From: Novosphingobium sp.
GTDB taxonomy: Bacteria; Pseudomonadota; Alphaproteobacteria; Sphingomonadales; Sphingomonadaceae
Direction of reading: 5' to 3'
Length of the DNA stretch: 56,086 bases
Assembly (NCBI RefSeq): GCF_025351285.1
Contig: NZ_JANXWG010000020.1
Span: forward strand, 1 to 56,086
In this document: in pieces, positions 17,225 to 27,800 of the stretch
Layout: each line of letters begins with the position of its first letter
How positions within the stretch are numbered: the first letter of the stretch is position 1
Notes under the pieces: model-generated
The model's input: the letters and a program-made list of their open reading frames with translations, nothing else
Database searches by the model: none
What the model was told of the DNA's origin: nothing
Made by a program: the position numbers and the translations under genes

Positions 17225-18711
17225 CACGCAACCTTGTCGACCGGGAACGCCAGTTGCGCGGGCACGTCGCGTTCACCCACGTCGGTCAGCCGCGTGGGAT
17301 ATTCGCCCGAGAAGCACGCATCGCAGAACTGCGGGCACGCGGCATCGCGGTTGGCTTCGCCGACCGCGCGGTAAAGCCCGTCGATCGAAACGAAGGCCAG
17401 GCTATCGGCCTGGATGAATTCGGCCATTGCCGCCACGTCCATCCGCGCGGCGAGCAGCTTCGACCGTTCGGGCGTGTCGACGCCGTAGAAGCACGAATGG
17501 CTGGTCGGCGGGCTGGCGATGCGCATGTGCACTTCGCTTGCACCGGCATCGCGCATCATCTGCACGATCTTGAGGCTGGTGGTGCCGCGCACGATCGAAT
17601 CGTCGATCAGCACGATGCGCTTGCCTTGCACGATCGCACGGTTGGCGTTGTGCTTGCGCTTGACGTCGGCGTTGCGCGCGCCGTCCGACGGCTGGATGAA
17701 GGTGCGCCCGACGTAGTGCGAACGAATGATGCCCAGTTCGAACGGCAGCCGCGATTGTTCGGCATAGCCGATCGCGGCCGGGGTGCCGCTGTCGGGGACC
17801 GGCACCACCAGATCGGCGTTGGCCGGGCTTTCCATCGCCAGTTGCACGCCGATGGCTTTGCGCGCCGCATAGACCGAGCGCCCTTCCATCACCGAATCGG
17901 GGCGGCTGAAATAGACGTATTCGAAGATGCACGGCCGCGCTTTTTGCGCGCCGAACGGGCGGTGCGTCGTGACCGTGCCGTCGAGCGAAACCTGGATCAG
18001 TTCGCCCGGTTCGACTTCGCGCACGAAATCGGCTCCGACGATATCGAGACCGACCGTCTCGCTCGAAAAGATCACCGAATCGCCCATACGCCCCATCACC
18101 AGCGGCCGGATACCGAGCGGATCGCGGCAGGCGATCATGCCGTGGTTGGTCATGCAGATCAGCGAGTAGGCGCCTTCGACCATGCGCAGTGCGTCGACCA
18201 GCTTGTCGAGCAGCGTGGGGTAGCGGCTGGTAGCGACGAGGTGGATGATGACTTCGGTGTCCGAAGTCGACTGGAAGATCGCGCCGCGCCGCACCAGATC
18301 ACGCTTCAGGTGCATGGCGTTCGAGATATTGCCGTTGTGCGCGATGGCAAAGCCGCCGGTGGCCAGATCGGCGAACAGCGGCTGGACGTTGCGCAGGCCC
18401 GAACCGCCGGTGGTGGAATAGCGCACATGGCCCGAGGCCATGATGCCGGGCAGTTCGGCGATGGCCGGCCCGCTCGAGAAGTTCTGCGCCACGTGACCGA
18501 TGCCGCGCCGCGAATAGAATTCCAGCCCGTCGAAGCTGGTGATGCCGACCGCTTCCTGGCCGCGGTGCTGGAGCGCGTGGAGCCCCAGCGCCACGATCGC
18601 GGCGGCATCGCGCCCGCCGACCACGCCGAACACGCCGCATTCTTCATGCAGTTTGTCGCCGTCGGCGTCGGTGAAGAGGGGACTGCCCAAAAACGGCATG
18701 GTTGTGATCAT
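17224..18711 (-). CDS. purF: Amidophosphoribosyltransferase
   Basis: First committed step of purine synthesis: PRPP plus glutamine gives phosphoribosylamine. The 495-residue precursor has a short propeptide before the nucleophilic Cys in HEECGVFGVVGG; cleavage before this Cys gives the mature N-terminus. The glutaminase domain (HALQHRGQEAVGI, HNGNISN, TSDTE) is followed by the phosphoribosyltransferase domain with the PRPP loop IVLIDDSIVRGTTS. Cys residues near the C-terminus (FCDACFSGEYP) fit the Fe-S-containing Bacillus type. The start at 18711 (MITTMPFLG) is preferred; a longer frame to 18783 has no homologous residues. The SDR start is coupled to its stop. Confidence 0.96.
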   Translation of the reverse strand: MITTMPFLGSPLFTDADGDKLHEECGVFGVVGGRDAAAIVALGLHALQHRGQEAVGITSFDGLEFYSRRGIGHVAQNFSSGPAIAELPGIMASGHVRYSTTGGSGLRNVQPLFADLATGGFAIAHNGNISNAMHLKRDLVRRGAIFQSTSDTEVIIHLVATSRYPTLLDKLVDALRMVEGAYSLICMTNHGMIACRDPLGIRPLVMGRMGDSVIFSSETVGLDIVGADFVREVEPGELIQVSLDGTVTTHRPFGAQKARPCIFEYVYFSRPDSVMEGRSVYAARKAIGVQLAMESPANADLVVPVPDSGTPAAIGYAEQSRLPFELGIIRSHYVGRTFIQPSDGARNADVKRKHNANRAIVQGKRIVLIDDSIVRGTTSLKIVQMMRDAGASEVHMRIASPPTSHSCFYGVDTPERSKLLAARMDVAAMAEFIQADSLAFVSIDGLYRAVGEANRDAACPQFCDACFSGEYPTRLTDVGERDVPAQLAFPVDKVA

Positions 18712-18834
18712 GGCTGATGGACCCGCTGGCGAAGAATCCGGCCCCGCCATTCGCCCGTGCCTGTGGCGGCAAACGGTGGCCATGGCAAGGCTTTGGTTCG
18801 ATAATACCTGGGGCGGTAGGAGCCGATGGTTGCT

Positions 18835-20643
18835 TCAGTGAGGGACAGTCCAATAGCCGTCGGCAACGATCTTTTGTGCCGTCTGATAAAACGCGCCATC
18901 AGCCCCATGATTGCCATTGCTACAATAAAACGCGGTGTGGATAGTCGAGCCCGGGCCAAAATAAATGCCAAAGAAGCCGTTCGCGGAACCGCCGCCCCAA
19001 TCCAGACCTCCGCTGTGGCGGTAGAACTTGAACTGCGCAGCTCCGAGTTTTTCTTCAACACCCGCGTCGAATAGATGGTCATTGGTAAACAGCGTGTCAT
19101 GGCCTGCTTGCGTTACGAGCGGCGCAGCGCCATTCCACTGGGCCACAGCCTGCCTCGCCGCCAGCGCGTAGAGCCAATCCGTAATCACATTGGCCGAACC
19201 GTAGAATCCACCCGCTCCGCCCCATGCGCTCCAGTCGGGCCAACTCACCCCGGCATGCCATTGCGACTGCAGCCCCGCGTAATACAACGCCCCGAGCGAG
19301 GGATCGACGACATGACGGCGCAATCGTGCGAACCGGGGATCTGCGAGAAGCCGCGCGTTCTGATAGTCATTGAGCTTCATACCCGTGCAGGCTTCTATGA
19401 TGACGCCGGCCACCGAATAATTTTCGTTTGCATATGCTCCTGCCGGGAAAGGTCCCCCGCCTTCCTTGAGCAAGGCGACAACTTGCGCACCATTGTCGAC
19501 GGTCGCGGCGGGGACGGGCGATCCGGCTGGCCATAGGCCGATGGCTGTTGGCTGATCACTGGCAATTTTGTCGTTCTCCTCTTTGGTATGCAGGCCCGGG
19601 TGTATTCCTCCGAAGAAGTAGGTCTGGTGGCATAGCAATTGCTTCAGCGTGATGTCCTGTAAGCCGTTTCCAACCGTGGTGGCGTTGCCGAGATAGTCGG
19701 TTAAAAGCGGAAGGAACGGCGCATCGTAGTTCGGGCGCAGCGTCACCAGCAGGGCCTGCCGCAACAATCTGGCATGCCAAGGTGCATGGTGCGGTGGTTG
19801 TGGAGAAGGCAATCGCGGAGCCGAAACCGAGACAGCATTCAACGCGTCGATGATCCGCTGAGGGAAGCCGGCCAAGCCGCCCTTGTCGCGCACTTCATGC
19901 GCCAATGCCGGATCGATCAGCAGCGGCGCGAGAACGTCGGGTAAATCAAAAGCGGCTCCCGGCGCGCGCCCACCGGCCGGAATCGAGTAATGTGTTGTCG
20001 GGACCGGGCGCTCTGCCCGCACGGATTCGATTAGGTCAGCGAGCGCGTTCCAGTCGTCGAATAGCGCGACCATCGCCGTCGCTGTCAGCGGCTTGGACAT
20101 GCTGCCGATGTGGATGATCGTGTCGCGGTTCATGGCCTGTTCGGCCACGGTTGGCGTGAGCACGCGCGCCAGCCCCACCGATCCATCGGCATGAACCACG
20201 CCTTCGCGCCGCATCAGGTAGGTTGCGCCGGGAACACGCAACCCACCGGGGGGATTGGGCGCACTTTCCGCCGCAATGACTGCGCCCTGCGCGACCTCGC
20301 TGGCGCTGGTCAAGGGCGGAATGGCAAAGCCCGTGTCGACCAGTGGCTCGAACCCGGCCGGCAAGGTGATGACAACTGCTGCCCTGTTCATGACCGTTTG
20401 CGTTGCATTGGGGCCGGTGTAGGCGGTGACGCCGATCGTCATCGGAAAGGCGGTGTTGGTTGTTGCGGAACTTTGGACGCCGGCGTGATAGCTCAGGACA
20501 GCAAGCCCTGCGGCATCGGTGATGGCCAGTTCGGCGTGGTTGTATTGCGGCTGCTGAAGCCAGACCCGCGCCTTGGCCAGCGGTGCGCCAGTGCTTGTGA
20601 GCACGGTGACCTGCAATCCGGGAGTCAGGGTTGGCGGCTTCAT
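18835..20643 (-). CDS. Large serine hydrolase of the beta-lactamase/transpeptidase-like family with N-terminal Ig-like region
   Basis: A 602-residue protein. Residues 1-110 look like a bacterial Ig-like/carboxypeptidase-regulatory fold (LTPGLQVTVLTSTGAPLAKARVWL, TDAAGLAVLSY). The rest is a class C beta-lactamase-like hydrolase with SxxK as IGSMSKPLT, the YAN motif in GAYANENYSVAG, and an HSGG motif near the C-terminus. A long insert (about residues 240-320) lies between the first two motifs. The ATG at 20643 follows AGGGGAAG; the longer frame to 20727 does not encode a convincing signal peptide. Codon use is less G/C-biased than in the flanking purF and lolC (AAT, TTT, ATA and AAA-rich stretches), which hints at acquisition by transfer. 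Substrate and localisation are unknown. Confidence 0.85.
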   Translation of the reverse strand: MKPPTLTPGLQVTVLTSTGAPLAKARVWLQQPQYNHAELAITDAAGLAVLSYHAGVQSSATTNTAFPMTIGVTAYTGPNATQTVMNRAAVVITLPAGFEPLVDTGFAIPPLTSASEVAQGAVIAAESAPNPPGGLRVPGATYLMRREGVVHADGSVGLARVLTPTVAEQAMNRDTIIHIGSMSKPLTATAMVALFDDWNALADLIESVRAERPVPTTHYSIPAGGRAPGAAFDLPDVLAPLLIDPALAHEVRDKGGLAGFPQRIIDALNAVSVSAPRLPSPQPPHHAPWHARLLRQALLVTLRPNYDAPFLPLLTDYLGNATTVGNGLQDITLKQLLCHQTYFFGGIHPGLHTKEENDKIASDQPTAIGLWPAGSPVPAATVDNGAQVVALLKEGGGPFPAGAYANENYSVAGVIIEACTGMKLNDYQNARLLADPRFARLRRHVVDPSLGALYYAGLQSQWHAGVSWPDWSAWGGAGGFYGSANVITDWLYALAARQAVAQWNGAAPLVTQAGHDTLFTNDHLFDAGVEEKLGAAQFKFYRHSGGLDWGGGSANGFFGIYFGPGSTIHTAFYCSNGNHGADGAFYQTAQKIVADGYWTVPH

Positions 20644-20807
20644 CGGCAGTCTTCCCCTTGCAAGGTGGCCGGCAGCAAGCGTAGCCACACGCCCGGTCCA
20701 GACAAGCGCAATCGCCACCACACCCAATCAATCGCGCACCATTGCAGCGCCGCGGCGCAGCGCCTACATCGCCACCGTCCTTCCCGCAGTCGCGAGCCAC
20801 AGCCAAC

Positions 20808-22049
20808 TTGTTCCTTTCCCCTTTCGAACGGATGATCGCCCGGCGCTACCTGTTGCCGGGCCGGGGCGAGGCGTTCATCGCGCTGGTGGCGGGGATCAGC
20901 CTGGCCGCGGTGATGCTGGGCGTGGCCGCGCTGGTCATCGTGATGAGCGTGATGAACGGCTTTCGCGCCGAACTGATCGACAAGATAGTCGGGCTCAACG
21001 GCCATGCCATCGTCCAGGCCTATGGCGGACGGCTGGACAACTGGCAGGCGATTCTCAAGGACATCAAGGCGACGCCGGGGGTGACGCATGCCTCGCCGCT
21101 GATCGAGCAGCCGCTCTACACCACCTTCAACGGCCGCGCGAACGCGATCCTGGTGCGCGGCAACACCGCCGAAGACATCGCGCGGCTGGCGCCCAAGGTG
21201 ACTGCCGGCTCGATCGACACGCTGCGCGCCGGCACCGACAACGTCGCGATCGGTTCGCGGCTGGCCGAAAACCTGGGCGCGCGGATCGGCGATACGATCA
21301 CCGTGATCAATCCGCAGGGCCGCTCCACCCCGTTCGGCACGGTGCCGCGCCAGGTCGGCTATCGCGTGGCGGCCATATTCGAGATCGGGGTCTACGATTA
21401 CGATCAGTCCTATGTGGTCATGCCGATCGAGGACGCGCAGACGCTGATGCTGACGGGCGATACCGTGGGCATGATCGAAATCATGACCACCAACCCCGAT
21501 ACGGTTTCCGCCACTGTCGCGCCGTTGAAAGCCAAATTGCGCGGGCAGGCGGTGCTCACCGACTGGCGCACGATCAACGCCAGCCTGTTCGAGGCGCTGG
21601 CGGTGGAGCGGGTGGCGATGTTCGTGGTGCTGTCGATCATCGTACTGGTGGCGGTGTTCAACATCCTTTCGAGCCTGATCATGCTGGTGCGCGCCAAGAC
21701 CCGCGACATCGCGATCCTGCGCACGATGGGCGCGACGCGGCGATCGTTGCTCAAGATCTTCGTCAGCATCGGCTTTGTCGTCGGCACGATCGGCACCGGC
21801 ATGGGGCTGGCGCTGGGGCTGGTGTTCCTGTTCTTCCGCCAGCCGATCGTCCACGTGATCGAGCGGATGACCGGGCAGAACCTGTGGGACCCGTCGATCC
21901 GGTTTCTCACCGAGCTGCCCAGCCGCAGCGACCCGGTGGAGATCACGGTGATCTGCGTGATGGCGCTGGTGCTCAGCTTCCTTGCCACGCTGTACCCCGC
22001 GCTCAAAGCGGCAAGCACCGATCCTGTGCAGGTGTTGCGTTATGAGTGA
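20808..22049 (+). CDS. lolC: Lipoprotein-releasing ABC transporter permease LolC/LolE
   Basis: Inner-membrane subunit that extracts outer-membrane lipoproteins for the Lol pathway. The 413 residues show the family N-terminus [48 protein letters not shown] with the first transmembrane segment. A long periplasmic domain (about 50-265) and three more membrane segments in the FtsX-like C-terminal region ([51 protein letters not shown]) follow. The start is set at TTG 20808 by family alignment; ATG 20832 would remove conserved residues and TTG 20742 adds a random tail. The coding end overlaps lolD by 8 bases. Alphaproteobacteria often have one LolC/E-type protein acting as a homodimer (LolF-like); this could be one. 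Confidence 0.92.
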   Translation: MFLSPFERMIARRYLLPGRGEAFIALVAGISLAAVMLGVAALVIVMSVMNGFRAELIDKIVGLNGHAIVQAYGGRLDNWQAILKDIKATPGVTHASPLIEQPLYTTFNGRANAILVRGNTAEDIARLAPKVTAGSIDTLRAGTDNVAIGSRLAENLGARIGDTITVINPQGRSTPFGTVPRQVGYRVAAIFEIGVYDYDQSYVVMPIEDAQTLMLTGDTVGMIEIMTTNPDTVSATVAPLKAKLRGQAVLTDWRTINASLFEALAVERVAMFVVLSIIVLVAVFNILSSLIMLVRAKTRDIAILRTMGATRRSLLKIFVSIGFVVGTIGTGMGLALGLVFLFFRQPIVHVIERMTGQNLWDPSIRFLTELPSRSDPVEITVICVMALVLSFLATLYPALKAASTDPVQVLRYE

Positions 22050-22716
22050 CAGCGTCGTTGAGCTGATCGGCTTGAAACGCAGCTTCGTGCAGGCCGAAGT
22101 GACGATCGAGGTGTTGCGCGGCATCGATCTGGCGATCCGGCCGGGCGAGATCGTCGCGCTGCTGGGGCCGTCGGGATCGGGCAAGTCCACGATGCTGCAA
22201 GCGGTGGGCCTGCTCGAAGGCGGGTTCGAGGGCACGATCCGGCTGATGGGCACCGATGCCTCGACGCTCGATGGCGATGCACGCACGCGGTTGCGGCGCG
22301 ATCACCTGGGCTTCGTCTATCAATTCCATCATTTGCTTCCCGATTTCAACGCGATCGAGAACGTGATCCTGCCGCAGATGATTGCCGGCACCGATGCGGC
22401 AGCGGCGCGCGCGCGGGCCGCTGAACTGTTGACCGCGCTCGGGCTCGGGCATCGGCTGGAGCATCGGCCGAGCCAGCTTTCGGGCGGTGAACAGCAGCGC
22501 GTCGCAGTGGCGCGCGCGCTGGCCAACAAGCCCGCACTGGTGCTGGCCGACGAGCCCACCGGCAACCTCGATGAGGCGACCGCCGGCCGCGTGCTCGACG
22601 AATTCGTGCGGCTGGTGCGCGAGCATGGCAGCGCCGCGCTGATCGCCACGCACAACGAACGGCTCGCCAGCCGCATGGACCGCGTATTGCGGCTGCACGA
22701 CGGCATTCTCGAATAA
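22042..22716 (+). CDS. lolD: Lipoprotein-releasing ABC transporter ATPase LolD
   Basis: The cytoplasmic ATPase that powers lipoprotein release. The 224 residues carry Walker [10 protein letters not shown], the Q-loop [17 protein letters not shown] (FQ to YQ, typical of LolD), the signature [15 protein letters not shown], Walker [13 protein letters not shown] and the H-switch ATHN. The ATG at 22042 lies inside the end of lolC, an 8-base overlap that indicates co-translation. The D-loop GNLD and MacB/LolD-like architecture exclude most other ABC classes. Confidence 0.95.
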   Translation: MSDSVVELIGLKRSFVQAEVTIEVLRGIDLAIRPGEIVALLGPSGSGKSTMLQAVGLLEGGFEGTIRLMGTDASTLDGDARTRLRRDHLGFVYQFHHLLPDFNAIENVILPQMIAGTDAAAARARAAELLTALGLGHRLEHRPSQLSGGEQQRVAVARALANKPALVLADEPTGNLDEATAGRVLDEFVRLVREHGSAALIATHNERLASRMDRVLRLHDGILE

Positions 22717-22739
22717 CCCTGCAACCAGAGGACTAGCTG

Positions 22740-22988
22740 ATGACCGCCAAGCCGCTTGAACCGATCGATTGGGACGATTTTGCCGAACTGCACGAAAAGA
22801 GCGACGGCGGCGGCGTGTTCTCGAGCGCGATGGCGCTGCGCCAGGCCACGCTGATCGAACTGGTGCGCTTCGTCGCCAGCTTGCCGGCAGCCGACCGCGA
22901 GGTCTACGTGATCGACAAGAGCGGCGACCATCGCTTCGACGCGAGCGAAATCATGGCGTTGACGCATCGGCCCGATTATCCCGGTTGA
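22740..22988 (+). CDS. Small conserved-type protein with one EF-hand-like loop
   Basis: An 82-residue protein encoded 23 bases after lolD, with an AGAGGA SD ahead of its ATG. The C-terminal half holds DKSGDHRFDASE, which fits a 12-residue EF-hand loop (acidic or polar at 1, 3, 5 and 9, hydrophobic at 8, Glu at 12) with the central Gly replaced by His. No partner EF-hand and no signal peptide are seen. I do not recognise the family. Ca2+ binding is a suggestion only. It is probably part of the lolCD transcript. Confidence 0.7.
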   Translation: MTAKPLEPIDWDDFAELHEKSDGGGVFSSAMALRQATLIELVRFVASLPAADREVYVIDKSGDHRFDASEIMALTHRPDYPG

Positions 22989-23056
22989 CTGGCCGGGGTT
23001 GACCAACCCGGCGGGAGCGGTAGGTTCCGCGACCAGATAACGGGCTGGGGGCTGCC

Positions 23057-23536
23057 ATGACAACGATCGCCGATTTTACTGCGAAACTGCCGAACGGCGA
23101 GGAGATCAACCTCGCCGACAAACTCGGAAAAGTGCTGCTGGTGGTTAACACCGCCAGCAAGTGCGGCTTTACGCCGCAGTATGACGGGCTTGAGGCGCTG
23201 TGGAACAAGTACAAGGATCAGGGCTTCGAGGTGGTGGCGTTTCCGTGCAACCAGTTCGGTGGGCAGGAACCCGGCACGGCTGACGAGATCGAAAGCTTTT
23301 GCAAGATCAATTTCGGCGTGTCATTCCCGCTGATGGCGAAGATCGACGTCAACGGCGCGGGCGAGGCTCCGCTCTATCACTGGCTCAAGGCCGAGGCGCC
23401 CGGGCTGATGGGCACCAAGGGCATCAAGTGGAACTTCACCAAGTTTCTGATCGACCGGCAAGGCAAGGTCGTGCGTCGCTACGCGCCGACCGATAAGCCC
23501 GAATCGCTCGATAAGGATGTTGCCAAGCTGTTGTAG
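23057..23536 (+). CDS. Glutathione peroxidase (thiol peroxidase of the GPx/BtuE family)
   Basis: Reduces peroxides with glutathione or thioredoxin. The 159 residues follow the family: NTASKCGFTPQY with the peroxidatic Cys (position 36), FPCNQFGGQEPG with the Gln, and IKWNFTKFLIDRQGKVV with the Trp and Asn of the catalytic tetrad. It uses Cys, not selenocysteine. No signal peptide, so cytoplasmic. It lies 68 bases after the small protein on the same strand and is convergent with the Yip1-type gene, 6 bases away. Bacterial members often prefer thioredoxin, so the electron donor is open. Confidence 0.95.
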   Translation: MTTIADFTAKLPNGEEINLADKLGKVLLVVNTASKCGFTPQYDGLEALWNKYKDQGFEVVAFPCNQFGGQEPGTADEIESFCKINFGVSFPLMAKIDVNGAGEAPLYHWLKAEAPGLMGTKGIKWNFTKFLIDRQGKVVRRYAPTDKPESLDKDVAKLL

Positions 23537-23542
23537 GGTTTC

Positions 23543-24682
23543 TTACAACTTCCCGAGCGCGCCCTTGTCGATTGCAGCAACCGCAGCCTTGAGTTCATCG
23601 ATGCTGGCGGCGTTGCCTTCGGCTTCGACCGAGAAGCGATTGTCCAGCATCACGCTGAACTTCCCCGAATGGCTGTCGTTGCGCCATTCCTCGGTCTGCA
23701 TGTGGCCGTCGACGGTGCCGGTTTTTTCGTAGCCATTGGCGTCGGACTTGCTGGCGCTCACGCCCAGCGCGCTGCCCATCGCGGCGATCGAACCCAGCGC
23801 GGCCATGTCGGTCACCTTGAGATGGAAGGTGTTGCCGTTGCCGGTGTAGGTGCCGTCGGCGTTGCTGCCGATGCCACCCGCCGCGCCGCTTTCGATGGCG
23901 GTGCGCTGGTAGCCGCCGATCGATTGCGGTAGCAGCGCCTGAAGCTTGTCGGGGCTGACGGCCGTGCGGTTCTGGTTGGCCTTCATCTGCTCGGTCGCGG
24001 CATTGAGCGCGCCCACATCGACCGTGCCGCCGCCGGGTATCGCGATCTTGCCCGAAACCGTGCCCGAACTGTCGGCCACATGCGAACCCAGCCCGCCGCC
24101 GAACATCCCCAGAAATGCGCTCGAAACCGCGAAGACCACGAAATAGAGCAGCGCTGCTGCCAGGACCGTGACGGCGGTGAAACCCGCCGCCTTGTCCTGC
24201 GGTACGCGCATCACCGAGGTCGCGCCGACGTAATAGAGGTAAAGGCTGTAGAGCCCCAGCACGCCCAGCAGGCCAAGGCCAGGAATCAACTGGAACACAC
24301 CCGCGACCCAGGCCGCGGTGCTGCCATAAACGACCAGCTTGAACGCGCTCGTCCGGTCGGCCACGCCGCCAAAGCGCGGCGCGACATTCTGCGCCACCAG
24401 CGCCACCACCACGACCGCGACCAGCCCGAGGATATAGGTGACCACCAGCGTCGAAAGCCCGGCCACGATTCCCGGGCGATAGTTGATCCCGAACGCGCCG
24501 AAGCCGAACACCTGCCCGTGGATGAACGCGCAAATCGGCCCGATCGCGGCGAGCGGCACGGCCCACCCGCGCATCAGGTCAGCGGGGGTGGAAGGCTCGG
24601 CGGCGATCACCGGCCATTCGCTGGCGGGTTGCATGATCAGCGCCTTGGCGCGGGCGACTAGGTTGCTCGATTGGGCGGTCAT
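23543..24682 (-). CDS. Yip1-domain membrane protein with C-terminal soluble domain
   Basis: A 379-residue protein. The N-terminal third has several hydrophobic segments (WAVPLAAIGPICAFIHGQVFGFG, VVTYILGLVAVVVVALVAQNVA, and LLGVLGLYSLYLYYVGATSVM followed by ALLYFVVFAVSSAFLGMFGGG), the layout of bacterial YIP1-type proteins. The C-terminal ~180 residues (from GTVSGKIAIPGGG) are hydrophilic, Ala- and Gly-rich and lack motifs I know; they may lie in the periplasm. The ATG at 24682 follows GAGGGA. The gene is divergent from dnaE with 188 bases between them. Function unknown; membrane location is strongly supported. Confidence 0.8.
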   Translation of the reverse strand: MTAQSSNLVARAKALIMQPASEWPVIAAEPSTPADLMRGWAVPLAAIGPICAFIHGQVFGFGAFGINYRPGIVAGLSTLVVTYILGLVAVVVVALVAQNVAPRFGGVADRTSAFKLVVYGSTAAWVAGVFQLIPGLGLLGVLGLYSLYLYYVGATSVMRVPQDKAAGFTAVTVLAAALLYFVVFAVSSAFLGMFGGGLGSHVADSSGTVSGKIAIPGGGTVDVGALNAATEQMKANQNRTAVSPDKLQALLPQSIGGYQRTAIESGAAGGIGSNADGTYTGNGNTFHLKVTDMAALGSIAAMGSALGVSASKSDANGYEKTGTVDGHMQTEEWRNDSHSGKFSVMLDNRFSVEAEGNAASIDELKAAVAAIDKGALGKL

Positions 24683-24870
24683 GGCACAAGGTCCCTCGTT
24701 CGCGGCGGGCATGGTTCCTGCCGGATGGTTGCGGGCGACCAGCGGACCGATGGGATTCGGCCTCGATGTTGCGCTATCAGGCCACGCGCTGGGCTGGTGA
24801 TCAAGCGTTTTCCCCACCGGCGGGGTGCATTGCACTTGATTGGACCGGCCAGGGGGTCATAGACGGAGCC

Positions 24871-27800
24871 ATGTCTCACGCCCCGTTCGTGCCGTTGCGC
24901 GTGTTCTCCAGCTACACCTTGCTTGATGGCGCGGTGGATCCCAAGATCATCGCGCGCACCGCTTCCGATCGGAAGTTTCCGGCGATCGCGATCACCGACC
25001 GCAACGGGCTTTATGGCGCGGTTGCGTTCGCTTCGGCAGCCAAGGCTGCCGGCGTGCAACCGATCATCGGGACTATGCTGGGCGTGGCGCGGCCCGAACG
25101 CGGCGGAGCCGCGCCGGGGTTCGGGCCTGCGACTACGGTGGTCGACTGGCTGGCGCTCTACGCGCAGGATGAGGCCGGGTATGACAATTTGTGCGATCTT
25201 GTCAGCCGCGCGCATCTCGATCGTCCGCTCGAATTGGCGCCACATGTAGGACTCGCCGATCTTGTGGGCCGCACCCAGGGCCTGATCGCGCTGACAGCGG
25301 CGGGCGAGGGCGCGCTGGCCAGGCTTTACGGCGAAGGCCAGCACGCGGCCGGCGAGGCTTATGCCGATCGATTGCAGGAACTGTTCCCCAACCGGCTCTA
25401 CATCGAACTGGCGCGGCGCGGCGAGGCGATCGAGCAGGCGGCGGAAGATGCGCTGATCGATCTGGCTTATGCGCGCGATCTACCGCTGGTGGCCACCAAT
25501 CCCGCCAGTTACGCCGATCCGCATTTCTACTCGGCGCACGATGCCATGCTGTGCATTGCCAGCGGCACGCACGTCGACAGCACCGACCGCCCGCGTTCAT
25601 CGCGCGAATGGTGGATCAAGCCGGCACCGGTGATGCAGGACCTGTTCGCCGACTTGCCCGAGGCGATCGCCAACACGCTGGTAGTGGCGCAACGCTGCGC
25701 GTTCCTGCCACCCAAGCGCAAGCCGATCCTGCCCAGCCTTGCCGGCGACCAGGAAGGCGAAGCGCTCGCCATGGCGGCGGATTCGCGCAGCGGTTTGATT
25801 GCCCGGATCGAGCACCGTTACCCAGAATCCGTTCGGGCTGAGCTTGTCGAAGCCCTGTCCTGCCTTCCTGCCGACCTGGCAGAAAGCGAGCACTCCTTCG
25901 ACGGGCTCAGGACGAACGGGTTCTGGGACGAGGTCAAGACGTACAAGGATCGCCTCGAATTCGAGATCGACGTCATCAACCGCATGGGCTTTGCCGGGTA
26001 TTTCCTGATCGTGGCCGATTTCATCAAGTGGGCCAAGGATCAGGACATCCCGGTGGGGCCGGGGCGTGGTTCGGGCGCGGGCAGCGTGGTGGCGTGGGCG
26101 CTGACCATCACCGATCTCGATCCGCTGAAGCTGGGTCTGCTGTTCGAACGCTTTCTCAACCCCGAGCGCGTGTCGATGCCCGACTTCGACATCGACTTCT
26201 GCGAAACGCGGCGCGGCGAAGTGATCCGCTATGTCCAGGCCAAATATGGCCACGATCACGTCGCGCAGATCATCACGTTCGGTAAACTCAAGGCGCGTGC
26301 GGTGCTGCGCGATACCGGGCGCATTCTGCAGATGAGCTACGGCCAGGTCGACCGGCTGTGCAAGCTGGTGCCCAACCACCCGACCGACCCGTGGACGCTG
26401 CCGCGCACCTTGAACGGCGTGGTCGAATTCAAGCGCGAATACGATCGTGACGAGGACACCAAGCGTCTGATCGACCTGGCGATGCAGCTAGAGGGGCTGC
26501 CGCGCAACAGCTCAACCCACGCGGCGGGCGTGGTGATCGGTGATCGGCCGCTGGCGCAACTGGTGCCGCTGTACCGCGATCCGCGCTCGGACATGCCGGT
26601 CACGCAGTACGACATGAAGCACGTCGAGGATTCGGGGCTGGTCAAGTTCGACTTTCTTGGCCTGAAGACGTTGTCGGTGCTGCAAAAGGCGGTGCAACTG
26701 ATGGAAAAGCGCGGGGTCGGCATCGATCTGTCGGCGCTGGCGTGGGATGATGAGCAGACGTACAAGCTGCTTCAGTCGGGCGCGACGGTGGGGGTGTTCC
26801 AGCTCGAATCCGAAGGCATGCGGCGCACGCTGGCGGCAGTGAAGCCGACCGCGTTCGGCGACATCATCGCGCTCGTTTCACTCTACCGGCCGGGTCCGAT
26901 GGACAACATTCCGCTGTTCGGCCGGCGCAAGAACGGGCTCGAATCGATCGAATACCCGCACGCCAAGCTCGAAGGCATCCTGTCCGAGACTTACGGAATT
27001 TTCGTCTATCAGGAACAGGTGATGCAGGCCGCGCAGATCCTCAGCGGTTACTCGCTGGGCGATGCCGACTTGCTGCGCCGCGCGATGGGCAAGAAGGACC
27101 AGAAGGAAATGGATGCGCAGCGCGCGCGGTTCGTCGCCGGCTGCAAGGACGTTTCGGGCATCGAGCAAGCCAAGGCCAGCGAGCTGTTCGACTTGATCGA
27201 CAAGTTCGCGGGCTATGGCTTCAACAAGAGCCACGCCGCCGCCTATGCGTTGCTGGCGTACCAGACCGCGTGGCTGAAGACGCATTACCCCCACGAATTC
27301 TATGCGGCATCGATGTGCTTCGACATGCATCAGTCTGAAAAGCTGGCGATTTTCGTGGACGACATGCGCCGCTGCGGCGTGGCGCTGGCAGGGCCGGACA
27401 TCAACGCCTCCGAAGCCGAATTCACGGTCGAGCGCACCGATGAAGGCCACGCGGTGCGCTATGCGCTGGCTGGCCTGCGCAACGTCGGCGAAAAGGCGAT
27501 GGACGCGCTGGTGGCCGAGCGGGATGCCAAGGGCGCGTTCACCAGCCTCGACGACTTGTTCCGCCGTTTGCCCGCAGGCGTGATGAACCGGCGCGGGCTG
27601 GAAGCCTTGGCGGGTGCGGGGGCGTTCGACGAGCTTGAGCCGAATCGCGCGAAGGTATTCGCCAGCGCCGAAACGCTGCTTGCGGTAGCGGATGAGGCGG
27701 CGCGCAGCCGGGTCAGCGGGCAGGCCGCGCTGTTCGGCGGCGATGACCATGCCGCTCCGGGCGTGCGGCTTGTCGAGGCGGCGCCATGGTCGCGCGCCGA

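Noticed and set aside
17143..18717. Long plus-strand frame opposite purF
   Set aside because: purF on the other strand is complete with all motifs; the antisense frame is His/Arg/Asp-rich without motifs.
18712..18834. Possible riboswitch upstream of purF
   Set aside because: The 123-base gap has no purine-riboswitch core or strong stem that I could identify.
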